DNA of 64,000 nt from an uncultured Bacteroidales bacterium (GTDB lineage: Bacteria > Bacteroidota > Bacteroidia > Bacteroidales > UBA932). The stretch lies in assembly GCA_944322605.1 (NCBI GenBank), contig CALUPD010000037.1, positions 124,001-188,000 of the forward strand, read 5' to 3'. The position numbers and the translations under genes are program-made. This document shows, piece after piece, positions 37,088 to 45,457 of the stretch. Each line of letters starts with the position of its first letter. Positions within the stretch are counted from its first letter, which is position 1. The notes beneath the pieces were generated by a model. The model was not told the origin of the DNA, made no database searches, and worked only from the letters and a program-made list of their open reading frames with translations.

Positions 37088-37131
37088 AAAACCCGTCCCT
37101 GTTGCAGCTGTCTGCGGCAGGGATGAGTTTT
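37088..37131. terminator. Bidirectional terminator between the phosphatase gene and uvrC
   Basis: The 14-nt arms 37088-37101 and 37118-37131 pair with one mismatch and one G-U pair; AAAA starts the left arm and TTTT ends the right arm. Confidence 0.75.
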
Positions 37132-37212
37132 CTATTTGGAGATTGCGGCTTTGCTTTGCGCCTATCCGAGCATGGAACAGAAAGGCGTTGTATTCCAGAG
37201 CAGGGATGTAAT

Positions 37213-39063
37213 TCAATCGGACAGGGCGGATTTTATCTTTTTCGCGATGGACCGTCCGGCTACTTTCGCAAGTTCTTCTTCCGAAGCCTGCTTTATCCGC
37301 CTTACGCTTTTGAAGGCGTTGAGCAGTTTCATTTCGGTGGCCTCTCCTATGCCCGGGATGCTTCTGAGTTCCGAATCGATCTGGGACTTGCTGCGTTTGT
37401 CCCGGTGGAAGGTGATGCCGAAGCGGTGGGCCTCGTTTCTTATGTGCATCAGGACCCTTAGAGTCGAGGAATTCTTGTCAAGGAGCAGGCTGTCCTGCTT
37501 TCCTGGAACGATGATTTCTTCAAGCCGTTTGGCAAGCCCGATCACTTCTACCTTGTCCATGATTCCGAGCCGTATGAGGGCCTGGCAAGCCGCGCCTACC
37601 TGTCCTTTTCCTCCGTCTATGACAATCAGCTGCGGAAGCCCGTTTCCTTCTTCGAGCAGGCGGGAGTATCTTCTTTCCAATATTTCGTTCATTGAAGCGA
37701 AGTCGTTGGCCCCGATGACTGTCTTTATGTTGAAATGGCGGTAGTCCTTCTTGCTCGGCTTCCCGTCCTTGAATACCACGCATGAGGCAACGGGGTTCGT
37801 GCCTTGAATGTTCGAGTTATCGAAGCATTCCATCCATACTGGCCTGCGCTTTAGTTGCAGGTCTTTCTGCATCTTGTCGAGTATTTTGCGCGTGTGTTCC
37901 TCAGGGTCGATGATTTCTTCGTGTTTCAGCTTTTCGAATTTGTATGCGTTGGCGTTCTTTATGCTCAGCTTCAGAAGGTCCGCCTTGTCTCCCTTGAACG
38001 GGATATGCATGTTTTTGCCTCCGATTCTTTCTTCTGGCATATGGGATACGAGTATTTCGCTAGAAAGCTTTCCGGTGCTCGAATATATTTCCCCTATGAA
38101 CATTCCCATTACGTCCGTTTCCGATTCCTCGTCGTTCCTTATCCTGAATTCCATGTTCAAGGATTGTATGATGCATCCTCCCTTTATTCTCAGGAAATTG
38201 CCGAATACGTCGTCCCCGTCGCGAATCAGCGAGAATACGTCGACATCGTTTATGGACGGATGCACGATCAAGGATTTGCTGTAGTGGTTTTCAAGTATGT
38301 CTACTTTGGTTTTCAGCTCGTGCGCGTATTCGAATTCGAGGTTCGCGGCGGCTTCTTTCATTTTTGCGCGGTATTCTTTTATAAGCGAGGATGTTTCTCC
38401 TCCCAGCAGCCGTTTGATTTCCTCGATCTGCCTGTCGTAGCTTTGTTCGTCGTATGCGCCTATGCACGGCCCGTAGCATTTTTTTATGTGGTAGTCCAGG
38501 CAGACCTTGTATTTCCCTTTCTCTATTTCTTCAGGATCGAGCTTCAGCTTGCAGCTCCGCAGCCTGTACAGGGAGTTTATGATTTCGACAAGGTGCTTTG
38601 CGTGGAACGCGCTGCTGTACGGCCCGAAATACAGGGAACCGTCCCTTACGAACCTGCGGCCGGTAAAGATTCTCGGAAAATGCTCGTTTTTAATGATTAT
38701 CCATGGATATGTCTTGCCGTCCTTGAGCAGAATGTTGTATTTCGGCTGGTTTTCCTTGATTAGGTTGTTTTCCAAAAGGAACGCGTCTTCTTCGCTTTCG
38801 ACGACGGTATGTTTTATGTCGGCTATTTTGGATACCATTGCCCTTGTTTTCACGGTCAGAGCGTCTTTTTTGCGGAAATATTGGGATACCCTTTTTTTCA
38901 GGTTTTTGGCTTTCCCGATGTATATTATTGTTCCGTTCTTGTCATAAAACCTGTACACGCCGGGGCTGTCAGGCAGCAGGCGCGCTTTTTCTTTCGGGCT
39001 GAGATTTTCGTCTTCGATGGTTTCCGGCTTTGCCGGCCGGCCGGCATTGGTATCGGTATTCAT
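37213..39063 (-). CDS. uvrC: Excinuclease ABC subunit C
   Basis: The 616-residue nuclease makes the 3' and 5' cuts in nucleotide-excision repair with UvrA and UvrB. The GIY-YIG domain is at about 33-110 (GVYRFYDKNGTIIYIGKAKNLKKRV), followed by a Cys-containing region (KVCLDYHIKKCYGPCIG near 187), a UVR motif near 210-245, the RNase H-like endonuclease domain (ECFDNSNIQGTNPVASCVVF near 405), and C-terminal helix-hairpin-helix motifs (LRSIPGIGEATEMKLLNAF). The length is normal. The 311-bp gap upstream carries a pair of palindromic repeats. Confidence 0.96.
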   Translation of the reverse strand: MNTDTNAGRPAKPETIEDENLSPKEKARLLPDSPGVYRFYDKNGTIIYIGKAKNLKKRVSQYFRKKDALTVKTRAMVSKIADIKHTVVESEEDAFLLENNLIKENQPKYNILLKDGKTYPWIIIKNEHFPRIFTGRRFVRDGSLYFGPYSSAFHAKHLVEIINSLYRLRSCKLKLDPEEIEKGKYKVCLDYHIKKCYGPCIGAYDEQSYDRQIEEIKRLLGGETSSLIKEYRAKMKEAAANLEFEYAHELKTKVDILENHYSKSLIVHPSINDVDVFSLIRDGDDVFGNFLRIKGGCIIQSLNMEFRIRNDEESETDVMGMFIGEIYSSTGKLSSEILVSHMPEERIGGKNMHIPFKGDKADLLKLSIKNANAYKFEKLKHEEIIDPEEHTRKILDKMQKDLQLKRRPVWMECFDNSNIQGTNPVASCVVFKDGKPSKKDYRHFNIKTVIGANDFASMNEILERRYSRLLEEGNGLPQLIVIDGGKGQVGAACQALIRLGIMDKVEVIGLAKRLEEIIVPGKQDSLLLDKNSSTLRVLMHIRNEAHRFGITFHRDKRSKSQIDSELRSIPGIGEATEMKLLNAFKSVRRIKQASEEELAKVAGRSIAKKIKSALSD

Positions 39064-39126
39064 TCGGCACGTAGGTATTTAAAATGCTTGGAATATTCGG
39101 GCTATCGGCTGGTGTCCAAACGGCAT

Positions 39127-39150
39127 CCGGTTGCATATGGTGCAATTGGC
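39127..39150. repeat. Imperfect repeat with internal dyad, copy 1
   Basis: The sequence contains TTGCA TATGG TGCAA, a 5-bp inverted repeat. It matches copy 2 (39189-39212) at 20 of 24 positions. Confidence 0.5.
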
Positions 39151-39188
39151 GTCATGAATGCCGTTTTATTCCATGTCCGCTCATTCAT

Positions 39189-39212
39189 CCGGCTGCATAT
39201 AATGCAACTGGC
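39189..39212. repeat. Imperfect repeat with internal dyad, copy 2
   Basis: It starts CCGGCTGCATAT and contains TGCATATAATGCA, a near-palindrome. It lies 62 bp from copy 1, upstream of uvrC on the minus strand. Confidence 0.5.
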
Positions 39213-39374
39213 ATGCCGCATCGGGCGTGAATCCTGCTTGTCCGGTCGCTGCGGTTGCTGGCTGGATATGGTTGCGTTTGAGGATGTCTTTAAAGGCCCG
39301 GGTCCGAGTCGTGGAGTTGACAGGCTATGCGCATGGCTTCGTTTGATTCTGTCTTATGGCCTGCATTCCGGGTG

Positions 39375-39614
39375 TCATGCCGGGTCGTATCCGCTGCCGC
39401 CCCAAGGATGGCAGCGCAGTATGCGCCGGATTGCTTTGTAGGATCCTTTTATCGGGCCGTATTTCCTGATGGCGTCTATCGCATACTGCGAACATGTCGG
39501 CGTAAACCTGCATGAAGGCGGCTTGAGCGGCGATATGGCGGCCCTATAGAAGTTGACCGCTCCTATCAGGATCTTCGTCAGAAATTCTTTTAAGTATTTC
39601 AATAATACTTTCAT
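39375..39614 (-). CDS. yidD: Membrane protein insertion efficiency factor YidD
   Basis: The 79 residues carry the full YidD core: [20 protein letters not shown], then [20 protein letters not shown] and [12 protein letters not shown] at the end, with the conserved Cys residues. YidD is an inner-membrane-associated factor that assists YidC-dependent insertion. It follows rnpA, the classic neighbour, and its 5' end overlaps the 3' end of rnpA by 71 bp in another frame. No later in-frame ATG exists before the conserved domain, so the overlap looks real unless a rare start codon is used. Confidence 0.92.
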   Translation of the reverse strand: MKVLLKYLKEFLTKILIGAVNFYRAAISPLKPPSCRFTPTCSQYAIDAIRKYGPIKGSYKAIRRILRCHPWGGSGYDPA

Positions 39615-39933
39615 GGATGGTTTTCGACCCGAGGGCTTCTTTTATGGTGTAAATGAAAATTATGTCGTATCCGCCCGATTCCCCGGTTGCCGGGAGCAGG
39701 TTCTTGTTCAGCCTGTATCCTTCCCTCATCCGTCTTTTCAATAGATTCCTTTTTACGGCGCGTTTGAACAGCCGTTTCGGGACGGAAACCATTATGCGGT
39801 TGCAGTCAAGCCCGTTTCCTTTCATGTAAGCCGCTTTCAACGGGTATGAAAACAAAACAGAACCCTTTTTGAAAAGGATTCCGATTGTCTTTTTCGATTT
39901 CAGCCTTTCCTGTTGCGTGAACGTGTAGCCCAT
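39544..39933 (-). CDS. rnpA: Ribonuclease P protein component
   Basis: A 129-residue basic protein that assists the RNase P RNA in tRNA 5' maturation. It has [21 protein letters not shown] at the start and the RNR signature [18 protein letters not shown] near 58-75, followed by the C-terminal helix. It lies between hemD (4 bp upstream) and yidD (71-bp overlap downstream). The usual partner rpmH is not next to it. Confidence 0.93.
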   Translation of the reverse strand: MGYTFTQQERLKSKKTIGILFKKGSVLFSYPLKAAYMKGNGLDCNRIMVSVPKRLFKRAVKRNLLKRRMREGYRLNKNLLPATGESGGYDIIFIYTIKEALGSKTIHESIIEILKRISDEDPDRSGQLL

Positions 39934-39937
39934 CGGA

Positions 39938-40678
39938 TTATTTGTTGTTCCCGAGATAAATGTCGAGGGCCTTGGCGATGGACGGCATTTCAGGAGTAGG
40001 GGCTGTTATTATGGATTTCAGTCCTGCGTTCGAGAGTTCTTTTGCCGTTGCCGGGCCGTAAGTCGCGAACATCGTGTTTTCGTCCTGTTTGTAGTCCGGA
40101 TACGTGCTTAGGAGCGATTTTATGTCGCCCGGGCTGTAGAATACTATCAATTGGTAGCCGGAAAGATCGAGGTTTGAAATATCCGTGTTTACCGGCCTTA
40201 CGAAGACCGCGCTCGAAAAATCAAGCTTCGCCTTTTCAAACAGCTTGTTCAGGTCGGCGGAACAGTTTTCGGTAAGCGCAAGCAGGAATTTTTCCCCTTT
40301 GTGCTTGCTGCCTATGGCGTCTATTATTGAGCTAAGCGGCCCGTTTCCGAAAAATATCTTGCGTTTCCTGTATACGATGTGCTTTTGCAGGTACAGGGCG
40401 ATGGCTTCTGTCGCGCAAAAATATTTCATCGTTTCAGGAATCGAGATCCTGAGTTCTTCGGCAAGTTTGAAGAACGCATCTATCGCTGCTTTAGACGTGA
40501 ATACTATTGCCGTGTAATCCAATATGTTTATTCTTTGGCTGCGGAAGTCCTTTGCGGGCAGCGGCTCTATCCTGAAAAAAGGGAAGAAGTCTATTTTTAC
40601 TCCGTATTTGGATATGATTTCCGAGTACGGTGAATTTGCCGGTTCAGGCTGTGCGATAAGTATGTTCTTGACTTTCAT
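39938..40678 (-). CDS. hemD: Uroporphyrinogen-III synthase-like protein
   Basis: The 246 residues match the form annotated as uroporphyrinogen-III synthase in Bacteroidales, which cyclises hydroxymethylbilane in tetrapyrrole synthesis. Visible segments are YGVKIDFFPFFRIEPL near 25, TAIVFTSKAAIDAFF near 55, YFCATEAIALYLQKHI near 85, and FYSPGDIKSLL and TYGPATAKELSNAG in the second domain, giving the two-domain HemD layout. HemD proteins are weakly conserved, so a role outside haem synthesis cannot be excluded, especially as no other hem gene is nearby. A minus-strand TATCTTTG element at 40720-40727 precedes it; rnpA follows after 4 bp. Confidence 0.8.
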   Translation of the reverse strand: MKVKNILIAQPEPANSPYSEIISKYGVKIDFFPFFRIEPLPAKDFRSQRINILDYTAIVFTSKAAIDAFFKLAEELRISIPETMKYFCATEAIALYLQKHIVYRKRKIFFGNGPLSSIIDAIGSKHKGEKFLLALTENCSADLNKLFEKAKLDFSSAVFVRPVNTDISNLDLSGYQLIVFYSPGDIKSLLSTYPDYKQDENTMFATYGPATAKELSNAGLKSIITAPTPEMPSIAKALDIYLGNNK

Positions 40679-40719
40679 GTTCGTTTTGCTGCTTTTTTGC
40701 CATGAAAAAAATCAGGCCA

Positions 40720-40727
40720 CAAAGATA
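40720..40727 (-). promoter_or_regulatory. -7 promoter element of hemD-rnpA-yidD
   Basis: The minus strand reads TATCTTTG, an exact TAnnTTTG element, 41 nt before the hemD ATG. Confidence 0.6.
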
Positions 40728-40744
40728 GTGAAAATTGACTAATC

Positions 40745-41089
40745 TCAGTTTCCTTTTTTTGTTTTAGAGTAGCCTGCTTGCAGCAGCAGGTCGAGCACCT
40801 TGTCCCTTAAATCTCCCTGTATCAGTATTTCCCCGTCTTTTGCGTTTCCTCCTACGCCGCATTTCTGCTTCAAGTTCTTCGCGAGGGCTTTCAGGTCGTC
40901 TTCGCTTCCTGCGAAGCCTTTTACTACGGTGACCTGTTTTCCCCCTCTGTTCCTCCGGTCGATGGAGACTACCAGCTTTTGTTTTTCAGGAGGCAGCGTG
41001 TCCTCTTCTTCCGTTTCGGCTACGGTGTATTTGAAATCAGGATTGGTGGAATATACTACTCCGAGCCTGTCTTTCCAGTCTTTTGGCAT
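40745..41089 (-). CDS. SUI1/eIF1-family translation factor-like protein
   Basis: The 114 residues contain the SUI1 domain in the C-terminal two thirds: LVVSIDRRNRGGKQVTVVKGF near 40-60, LKALAKNLKQKCGVGGNAKDGEILIQGD near 70-95, and DKVLDLLLQAGYSKTKKG at the end. It corresponds to bacterial YciH, the homologue of eukaryotic eIF1, which can influence start-codon selection on the 30S subunit. The N-terminus is short and acidic. It lies 66 bp upstream of hemD in the same direction, but hemD has its own promoter. Confidence 0.88.
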   Translation of the reverse strand: MPKDWKDRLGVVYSTNPDFKYTVAETEEEDTLPPEKQKLVVSIDRRNRGGKQVTVVKGFAGSEDDLKALAKNLKQKCGVGGNAKDGEILIQGDLRDKVLDLLLQAGYSKTKKGN

Positions 41090-41423
41090 AGCGTTCGTTT
41101 TTTAATATTTATCCGCAAAATACCCTGCTCCTGCTTTTTGGGGATAATAATGCGGACAGGATTTGTGTTCCGTCGCGCTTTCCCGGCCATGGATTCCCTG
41201 CTGCCGCCGTTCTGTGCGGCATTCAAGGCATCAGTCAGGCCTTTCGCGCACGCTGGAGCATGCAAAATCCGTGCTTGACATGGTTGTGCGAATGAGCCTG
41301 CCGGACAGCATGCCGCTTGGATTCCATGGATTATGAAGTGAGGATGCTAAACGAGTGATTGCTTGTTTGATTTTGATTCGGGCCGTGTGCGGCAATGCGC
41401 TGCGCGGCCCGGTATTCATTTGT
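41090..41423. other. Gene-free spacer between the phytase-like gene and the SUI1 gene
   Basis: I see no convincing gene here. Inverted arms TCCGCA (41115-41120) and TGCGGA (41152-41157) could form a loose hairpin in the 5' leader of the SUI1 gene. A G+C-rich inverted repeat near 41382-41412 lies just beyond the phytase-like stop but has no T-run on the minus strand. Confidence 0.4.
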
Positions 41424-42671
41424 TCAATGTCCTTTTGCCGATTTGATTCGTATGAAATACATTTCGTTAATGTCGGTCCTGCCGTCGGGGCTTTTTTTCG
41501 CGGATACCGGATTCCATGATTGGGAGATGCCGCTTGGGCGTTTTGGGGCTTCCGTACCGATAATTCCGAAATCGTCGTCGTTGACTATGCATAATGTGCT
41601 GTCGTTTAAAAGGCACATTCCTTCGGTCTTGTCATGCCAATATGACGGAACGGACTCTATGATGTCGGCAAGAAGTCTTTTCGCGACATGGATGCTGTCC
41701 GGCTTAATAGTCGCTGCGAATACTTTTTTCATGCCATTTCCGGCATTTGGGAAATTTCCGTCCCTTTCGAGCACGTAAAGCGTGCTGTCGTTGACATAAG
41801 TGATCGCGCTGACCATGTTTTCAGGGGATTCGAGCCGGTAATTCACGGTATGCCATTCCTTTTTCACCAAATCCAGCACGATGATCGGGACGGATTGCCT
41901 GTCGCAGTATTCCACTGTCTCCTCATTTTCATCGAGAGGGGACTGTATGATGCCGTAAAGGATTGTGTCTTCGTTGTTTATGGTAAGCCCTTCCATGCCT
42001 CTGTTGAGTTGGCGATGCGAGATGAATCCCGGGAGCTTTCCATTGTAGGGACTGTATTCTTCGATAAGCCTGCCGTGCCTGTCGAAATGCAGGATGAACG
42101 GCCCGTATTCATCGCTTATGTAGAAACTTCCGTCAGGGCAGATGGCGAGGCCTTCCGGGTCTATTCCCCGCGATTTGTTCGAAAGCATGTTCCCTTCGAT
42201 GTCGAAAGCCGTTTCTATGTCGTCTCCCTTGTATCCCTTGTCCGGCAATCCGTTCATTTTTTCCCCGTTTTTGTCTTTAAGTTCGATTTTGCTTACAAGA
42301 CGGAGAGTCCCGTTTTCCATTTTGAATATTCCGACATTAGGGCAAAAATCGGGATAAGGGAATATTTTGCTGCCTGTGACGGGACCGTCGACATTCGGCC
42401 CTCTATCCGTAAGGATCCAGAATAGCGAGTCTTTTTCGCTGTAGTCAAGGTCGGACCCGTATCCTCCGAACCGGACAAAAACGCCGTTGCAGTCGATGGA
42501 GTCGCTGCATTCTATCTGAATGCCTTTTTCATAAGGCGATCCGGAAGTTCCGGCTGCAATGCTGTTTCCGTTATTGCCGTCCATATGCCGGACCGCCTGG
42601 CTTCCTTTTGCAGCGGCTGCGACGAGGATAATTGCGGCGGCTGCCGGTAATATGCATTTGAATCTTATCAT
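41424..42671 (-). CDS. Esterase-like/phytase-like secreted protein
   Basis: The 415 residues start with a signal peptide (CILPAAAAIILVAAAAKGSQA). The mature part matches the phytase-like domain (Pfam PF13449 type): FVRFGGYGSDLDY, WILTDRGPNVDGP near 86, IDPEGLAICPDGSFYISDEYGP near 170, RGMEGLTINNEDTILYG near 222 and KTEGMCLLNDSTLCIVNDDDFG near 355. This is a beta-propeller-like secreted esterase/phytase family; activity on phytate is known for some relatives but not shown here. It is the last gene of a minus-strand set with an OprO/P-type porin and a lamin-tail lipoprotein. A 9-bp stem-loop at 42693-42726 precedes it. Confidence 0.85.
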   Translation of the reverse strand: MIRFKCILPAAAAIILVAAAAKGSQAVRHMDGNNGNSIAAGTSGSPYEKGIQIECSDSIDCNGVFVRFGGYGSDLDYSEKDSLFWILTDRGPNVDGPVTGSKIFPYPDFCPNVGIFKMENGTLRLVSKIELKDKNGEKMNGLPDKGYKGDDIETAFDIEGNMLSNKSRGIDPEGLAICPDGSFYISDEYGPFILHFDRHGRLIEEYSPYNGKLPGFISHRQLNRGMEGLTINNEDTILYGIIQSPLDENEETVEYCDRQSVPIIVLDLVKKEWHTVNYRLESPENMVSAITYVNDSTLYVLERDGNFPNAGNGMKKVFAATIKPDSIHVAKRLLADIIESVPSYWHDKTEGMCLLNDSTLCIVNDDDFGIIGTEAPKRPSGISQSWNPVSAKKSPDGRTDINEMYFIRIKSAKGH

Positions 42672-42692
42672 AATGTCTATGCCGATATACTC

Positions 42693-42726
42693 TCAAGGGG
42701 ACTGCCGATGCCGGCGATCCCCTTGA
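42693..42726 (-). repeat. Intercistronic stem-loop upstream of the phytase-like gene
   Basis: TCAAGGGGA (42693-42701) and TCCCCTTGA (42718-42726) are perfect 9-bp arms. No T-run follows on the minus strand, so it is probably a processing or stability element, or a partial attenuator. Confidence 0.55.
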
Positions 42727-42798
42727 ACCACAAATAAACACAAAACTTATTTAACCATTATCAATTAAAAACTACCGGATTGGCGATTCTGAATCTAA

Positions 42799-43740
42799 TC
42801 AGTTATTGTTTGAGGCGCCTTTGGTAGGGTTCTCGGTTATCGCCCATTCGCCCGCGCCGTCTTCTGTCCTTGCGTATGATGATCCTTCGGTGTCCCCGAA
42901 GTCAGGGAGCTCCACGGAGTCGAGGATGTTTCTGCCGCTGTCGAGGAGGGTCACCTTGTCTCCGCCTGCCCCGAGTCCGAAAGTGAAGGAGCCTGCTTCA
43001 TCTTTCGTGAAGGCTATGAATCCTTTTGCGGGGATGACCGTTCCGTCAGGTATGACGAACTCTTCCTCTTCTCCCTTGTCGTCCTGGAGTATGAATCCGC
43101 TTATGTCGGCCTCGTTGTCGGAAGCGTTGTAGAGTTCGATGAAGTCTTCATCGTCTCCGGCAGGGGAGGACATGGCTTCGTTAAGGAATACCGTTGTTTC
43201 TGCCGGATTTACAGGCGTGTCCGGATTTTCAGGTTCCTGGCTGTCATCGCCGGGCGTGCTGTCGTTGGCAGCGCCTTTTGTCGGGTTGGCCATTATGCCG
43301 GTCTGAGAGCCGCCGTCCGTAAGCCTGCCATAGGATTTGCCGTCTTCCATTACAGGAACGGCCATTTTGTCGATAAGGTTTCCTTTGCTGTCGAACAGGG
43401 ATATTTCATCTCCGTTGCTGGAACTTATTCCGAACGTGAAAGAAGCGTCCTGTTCCAACACGAGAAATCCGCCTGCCGGTATTTTCGTCCCTTCAGGAAA
43501 TATGTATTCTTCCGCAGAACCCTTGTCGTCCTGCAATGTGCAGAGGCTCAGGTCTATTTCCTTATCGGATGAATTATATAGCTCGATCCAGTCCGGATTG
43601 CTCGAATAGATCTCATTTATGTAAAGCCCGGTTATATTCGAGTTTCCGTGTTTGATGTCGTCTTCCGTGTCGGTCTTGCAGGAAGTCGAGAATGCAGCTG
43701 CGAAAATGGCTGCGGTCAGTGTAAGATTTCTGAATTTCAT
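42799..43740 (-). CDS. Lipoprotein with two lamin-tail domains
   Basis: A 313-residue lipoprotein (signal ending AAAFSTS before Cys, then TDTEDD). Two lamin-tail (LTD) beta-sandwich repeats follow: the first at about 38-145 (LYINEIYSSNPDWIELYNSSD, then LVLEQDASFTFGI), the second at about 185-305 (FLNEAMSSPAGDDEDFIELYNASD, then FTKDEAGSFTFGLG). The two are separated by a Pro/Asp/Glu-rich linker and each ends in ENPTKGA or ANPTKGA. LTD domains are found on secreted nucleases and phosphatases; here no catalytic domain is present, so an adhesive or substrate-binding role is likely. It lies between the porin (18 bp upstream) and the phytase-like gene. Confidence 0.85.
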   Translation of the reverse strand: MKFRNLTLTAAIFAAAFSTSCKTDTEDDIKHGNSNITGLYINEIYSSNPDWIELYNSSDKEIDLSLCTLQDDKGSAEEYIFPEGTKIPAGGFLVLEQDASFTFGISSSNGDEISLFDSKGNLIDKMAVPVMEDGKSYGRLTDGGSQTGIMANPTKGAANDSTPGDDSQEPENPDTPVNPAETTVFLNEAMSSPAGDDEDFIELYNASDNEADISGFILQDDKGEEEEFVIPDGTVIPAKGFIAFTKDEAGSFTFGLGAGGDKVTLLDSGRNILDSVELPDFGDTEGSSYARTEDGAGEWAITENPTKGASNNN

Positions 43741-43758
43741 ATGATTGTGAATATTAAT

Positions 43759-45156
43759 TTAAAACGAAACCATTATTCTCATCTGGAGCACGCTGAAGTC
43801 TATTCCTGATTTCAGCGATTCGCTGAGAGCGAATCCTCCCTTTGTGATATTCCCTTTGTCGTCAGCGTATTTGTCATTGTCGACATACGTATAGTTCAGC
43901 CCTATCAGCACGTTGGTTACGGGATACCAGTTGATTGTGAAATTGTAGGCGTATGCCTTGCCGCCTGTAAGGACGGCTGTCGCGTCATGGAAGTCGTTGA
44001 GGTTTACATAGCTCGCCCTTGCGGCAACTTCCAAGTTCCCTCCTTTTTTCCTGACTTTCATCGGCCCGAATTCCGCGTCTTCGGGAGCGTATCTTCTTTG
44101 CTGTCCGAGAATCATGTAGGATGCTGTCGCGTACCAGCCGTTGAATGTCGCGTTTTTCAGAGGGATTCTTGCTCCGTCCGGGCCTTTCTTGTAACGCGCA
44201 AGGTCGGTAAATACATATTCTCCGTAAGCGAGCAGCTTGTTCCATCTGAAAGCGATTTCCAGTCCGTAAGTCGCGTAATGGCTTACATTCGGAATTTCGA
44301 GCCTTACGAATCTCCTTCTGTCCGTCCTGCTTTCCGGGAATGTCCTGAATTCCACCATCCTGTCCTCAAGCCCCATGGCATCCGGATTCCTGTAGGTGGC
44401 GTAACCTCCGATATGCAGGGTCATGTTGTCGTTTGCTATCGGGGAGACCGCGACCCTTCCGGTGTATCCTATGCCGTCGCTGCCACGGTTCTTTTCTTTC
44501 TGGATGATGTCGAGCTGCTGGCCGAATACTCCTGCCGAGGCCCACCAGTGTTTCCCCCACATCGTCGCCGCGAGACCGAGCCTTCTTCCGCCTCCGAACA
44601 TTTCTATAGGCATCGGCCTTTCCATGGAGATCAGGTATTTGGAACTGGTAAGCCTTTCCATGCTCATAGGCTCCTTGAAATGCCCTGCCTGTATGGAAAG
44701 CCTGTCGGTTATGTGGTATCCCAAGTACATGTCTTTTATTTCCACTTCGTTGTATGCGAAGTCGAGGTCGAATTCGGCGAACCATTTTTCATACAGGGTG
44801 GCCTTGAGCGCGAATCTTGCCCTGCGGACACTTATGCCGCTGTTGAACCTGAATATCCCGTCATCCTCTTCGAGGTCCTTGTTCGGGTCTGAAGCGAGAC
44901 CTGAAATATCAGTGTCAGGAATATAGTATGCCCCGTCTATGTAGATCCTGTTATCTAGCCATACCCTGAATTTCTTGTCCTTGGTGGCGAAATTCAGCTT
45001 TCCGTCCTTGAAGTAGACCCCGGCAGGCCTTTCCTCTTCGGAGATATATTCTATTGCCGGTTTGCCCTTCTTTTCCGCCTGTACGTTGCCGGCAATCAGC
45101 GTTCCGGTGCATAGTGTCATCGCGGTTGCCGCAATCAAAAATCTGCCCTTGCCCAT
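43759..45156 (-). CDS. Phosphate-selective porin (OprO/OprP family)
   Basis: The 465 residues have a signal peptide (LIAATAMTLCTGTLIAGNVQA) and a beta-barrel with the family pattern: GKLNFATKDKKFRVWLDNRIYIDGAYY near 52, GISVRRARFALKATLYEKWFAEFDLDFAYN near 107, LGYHITDRLSIQAGHFKEPMSMERLTSSKYL near 145, and a C-terminal strand ending MRIMVSF with terminal Phe. The family is named after the anion/phosphate porins of Pseudomonas; in Bacteroidota the ligand is not always phosphate. It leads a minus-strand set with the lamin-tail lipoprotein and phytase-like gene. Upstream are a near-consensus -7 (TTCCTTTG) and an 11-bp-spaced direct repeat. Confidence 0.9.
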   Translation of the reverse strand: MGKGRFLIAATAMTLCTGTLIAGNVQAEKKGKPAIEYISEEERPAGVYFKDGKLNFATKDKKFRVWLDNRIYIDGAYYIPDTDISGLASDPNKDLEEDDGIFRFNSGISVRRARFALKATLYEKWFAEFDLDFAYNEVEIKDMYLGYHITDRLSIQAGHFKEPMSMERLTSSKYLISMERPMPIEMFGGGRRLGLAATMWGKHWWASAGVFGQQLDIIQKEKNRGSDGIGYTGRVAVSPIANDNMTLHIGGYATYRNPDAMGLEDRMVEFRTFPESRTDRRRFVRLEIPNVSHYATYGLEIAFRWNKLLAYGEYVFTDLARYKKGPDGARIPLKNATFNGWYATASYMILGQQRRYAPEDAEFGPMKVRKKGGNLEVAARASYVNLNDFHDATAVLTGGKAYAYNFTINWYPVTNVLIGLNYTYVDNDKYADDKGNITKGGFALSESLKSGIDFSVLQMRIMVSF

Positions 45157-45223
45157 ATCTGAAAATTTTTGCGCAAAGGAAGATTTTGAATATTACAATG
45201 CCGTTACGCAAGGGTTAATTGTG

Positions 45224-45241
45224 CGTGACGGCTCTGTGACG
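45224..45241 (-). promoter_or_regulatory. Pho-box-like direct repeat upstream of the porin gene
   Basis: On the minus strand the region reads CGTCACA GAGC CGTCACG, two 7-mers separated by 4 nt, an 11-bp period. This is the layout of a PhoB site (CTGTCAT repeats), with six of seven positions shared between the repeats. It lies about 43 bp upstream of the near-consensus -7 at 45174-45181. Confidence 0.4.
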
Positions 45242-45423
45242 TGCCTGCTAAAGGCCGTCGTCAAGGATTCATGTCGCGCTCAATATGGCAGGCATTGGAA
45301 TCCTCAATGTGCCTGATATGTCCTGTGATTATTACCGAAGGCTTTCTGTCTTTATGGAATGGGGTTCTTGATTCGAAAATATTGTCTTTCTCTTTAATAT
45401 TTTTTATTCTCATTAAAAAATAT

Positions 45424-45431
45424 TATATTTG
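45424..45431 (+). promoter_or_regulatory. -7 promoter element upstream of the C10 protease gene
   Basis: TATATTTG is an exact TAnnTTTG element with a T-rich -33 region (TTTT at 45401-45404). The leader to the protease ATG would be about 240 nt and contains a 37-codon frame. Confidence 0.55.
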
Positions 45432-45457
45432 TATCATTAGAAAACTAAACTTGGATT

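Larger units (their letters stand above)
39064..39374. other. Gene-free spacer between yidD and uvrC with paired repeats
   Basis: No convincing gene was found in this stretch. Its notable content is a 24-bp imperfect repeat at 39127-39150 and 39189-39212. No exact TAnnTTTG element for uvrC was recognised on the minus strand. Confidence 0.5.
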
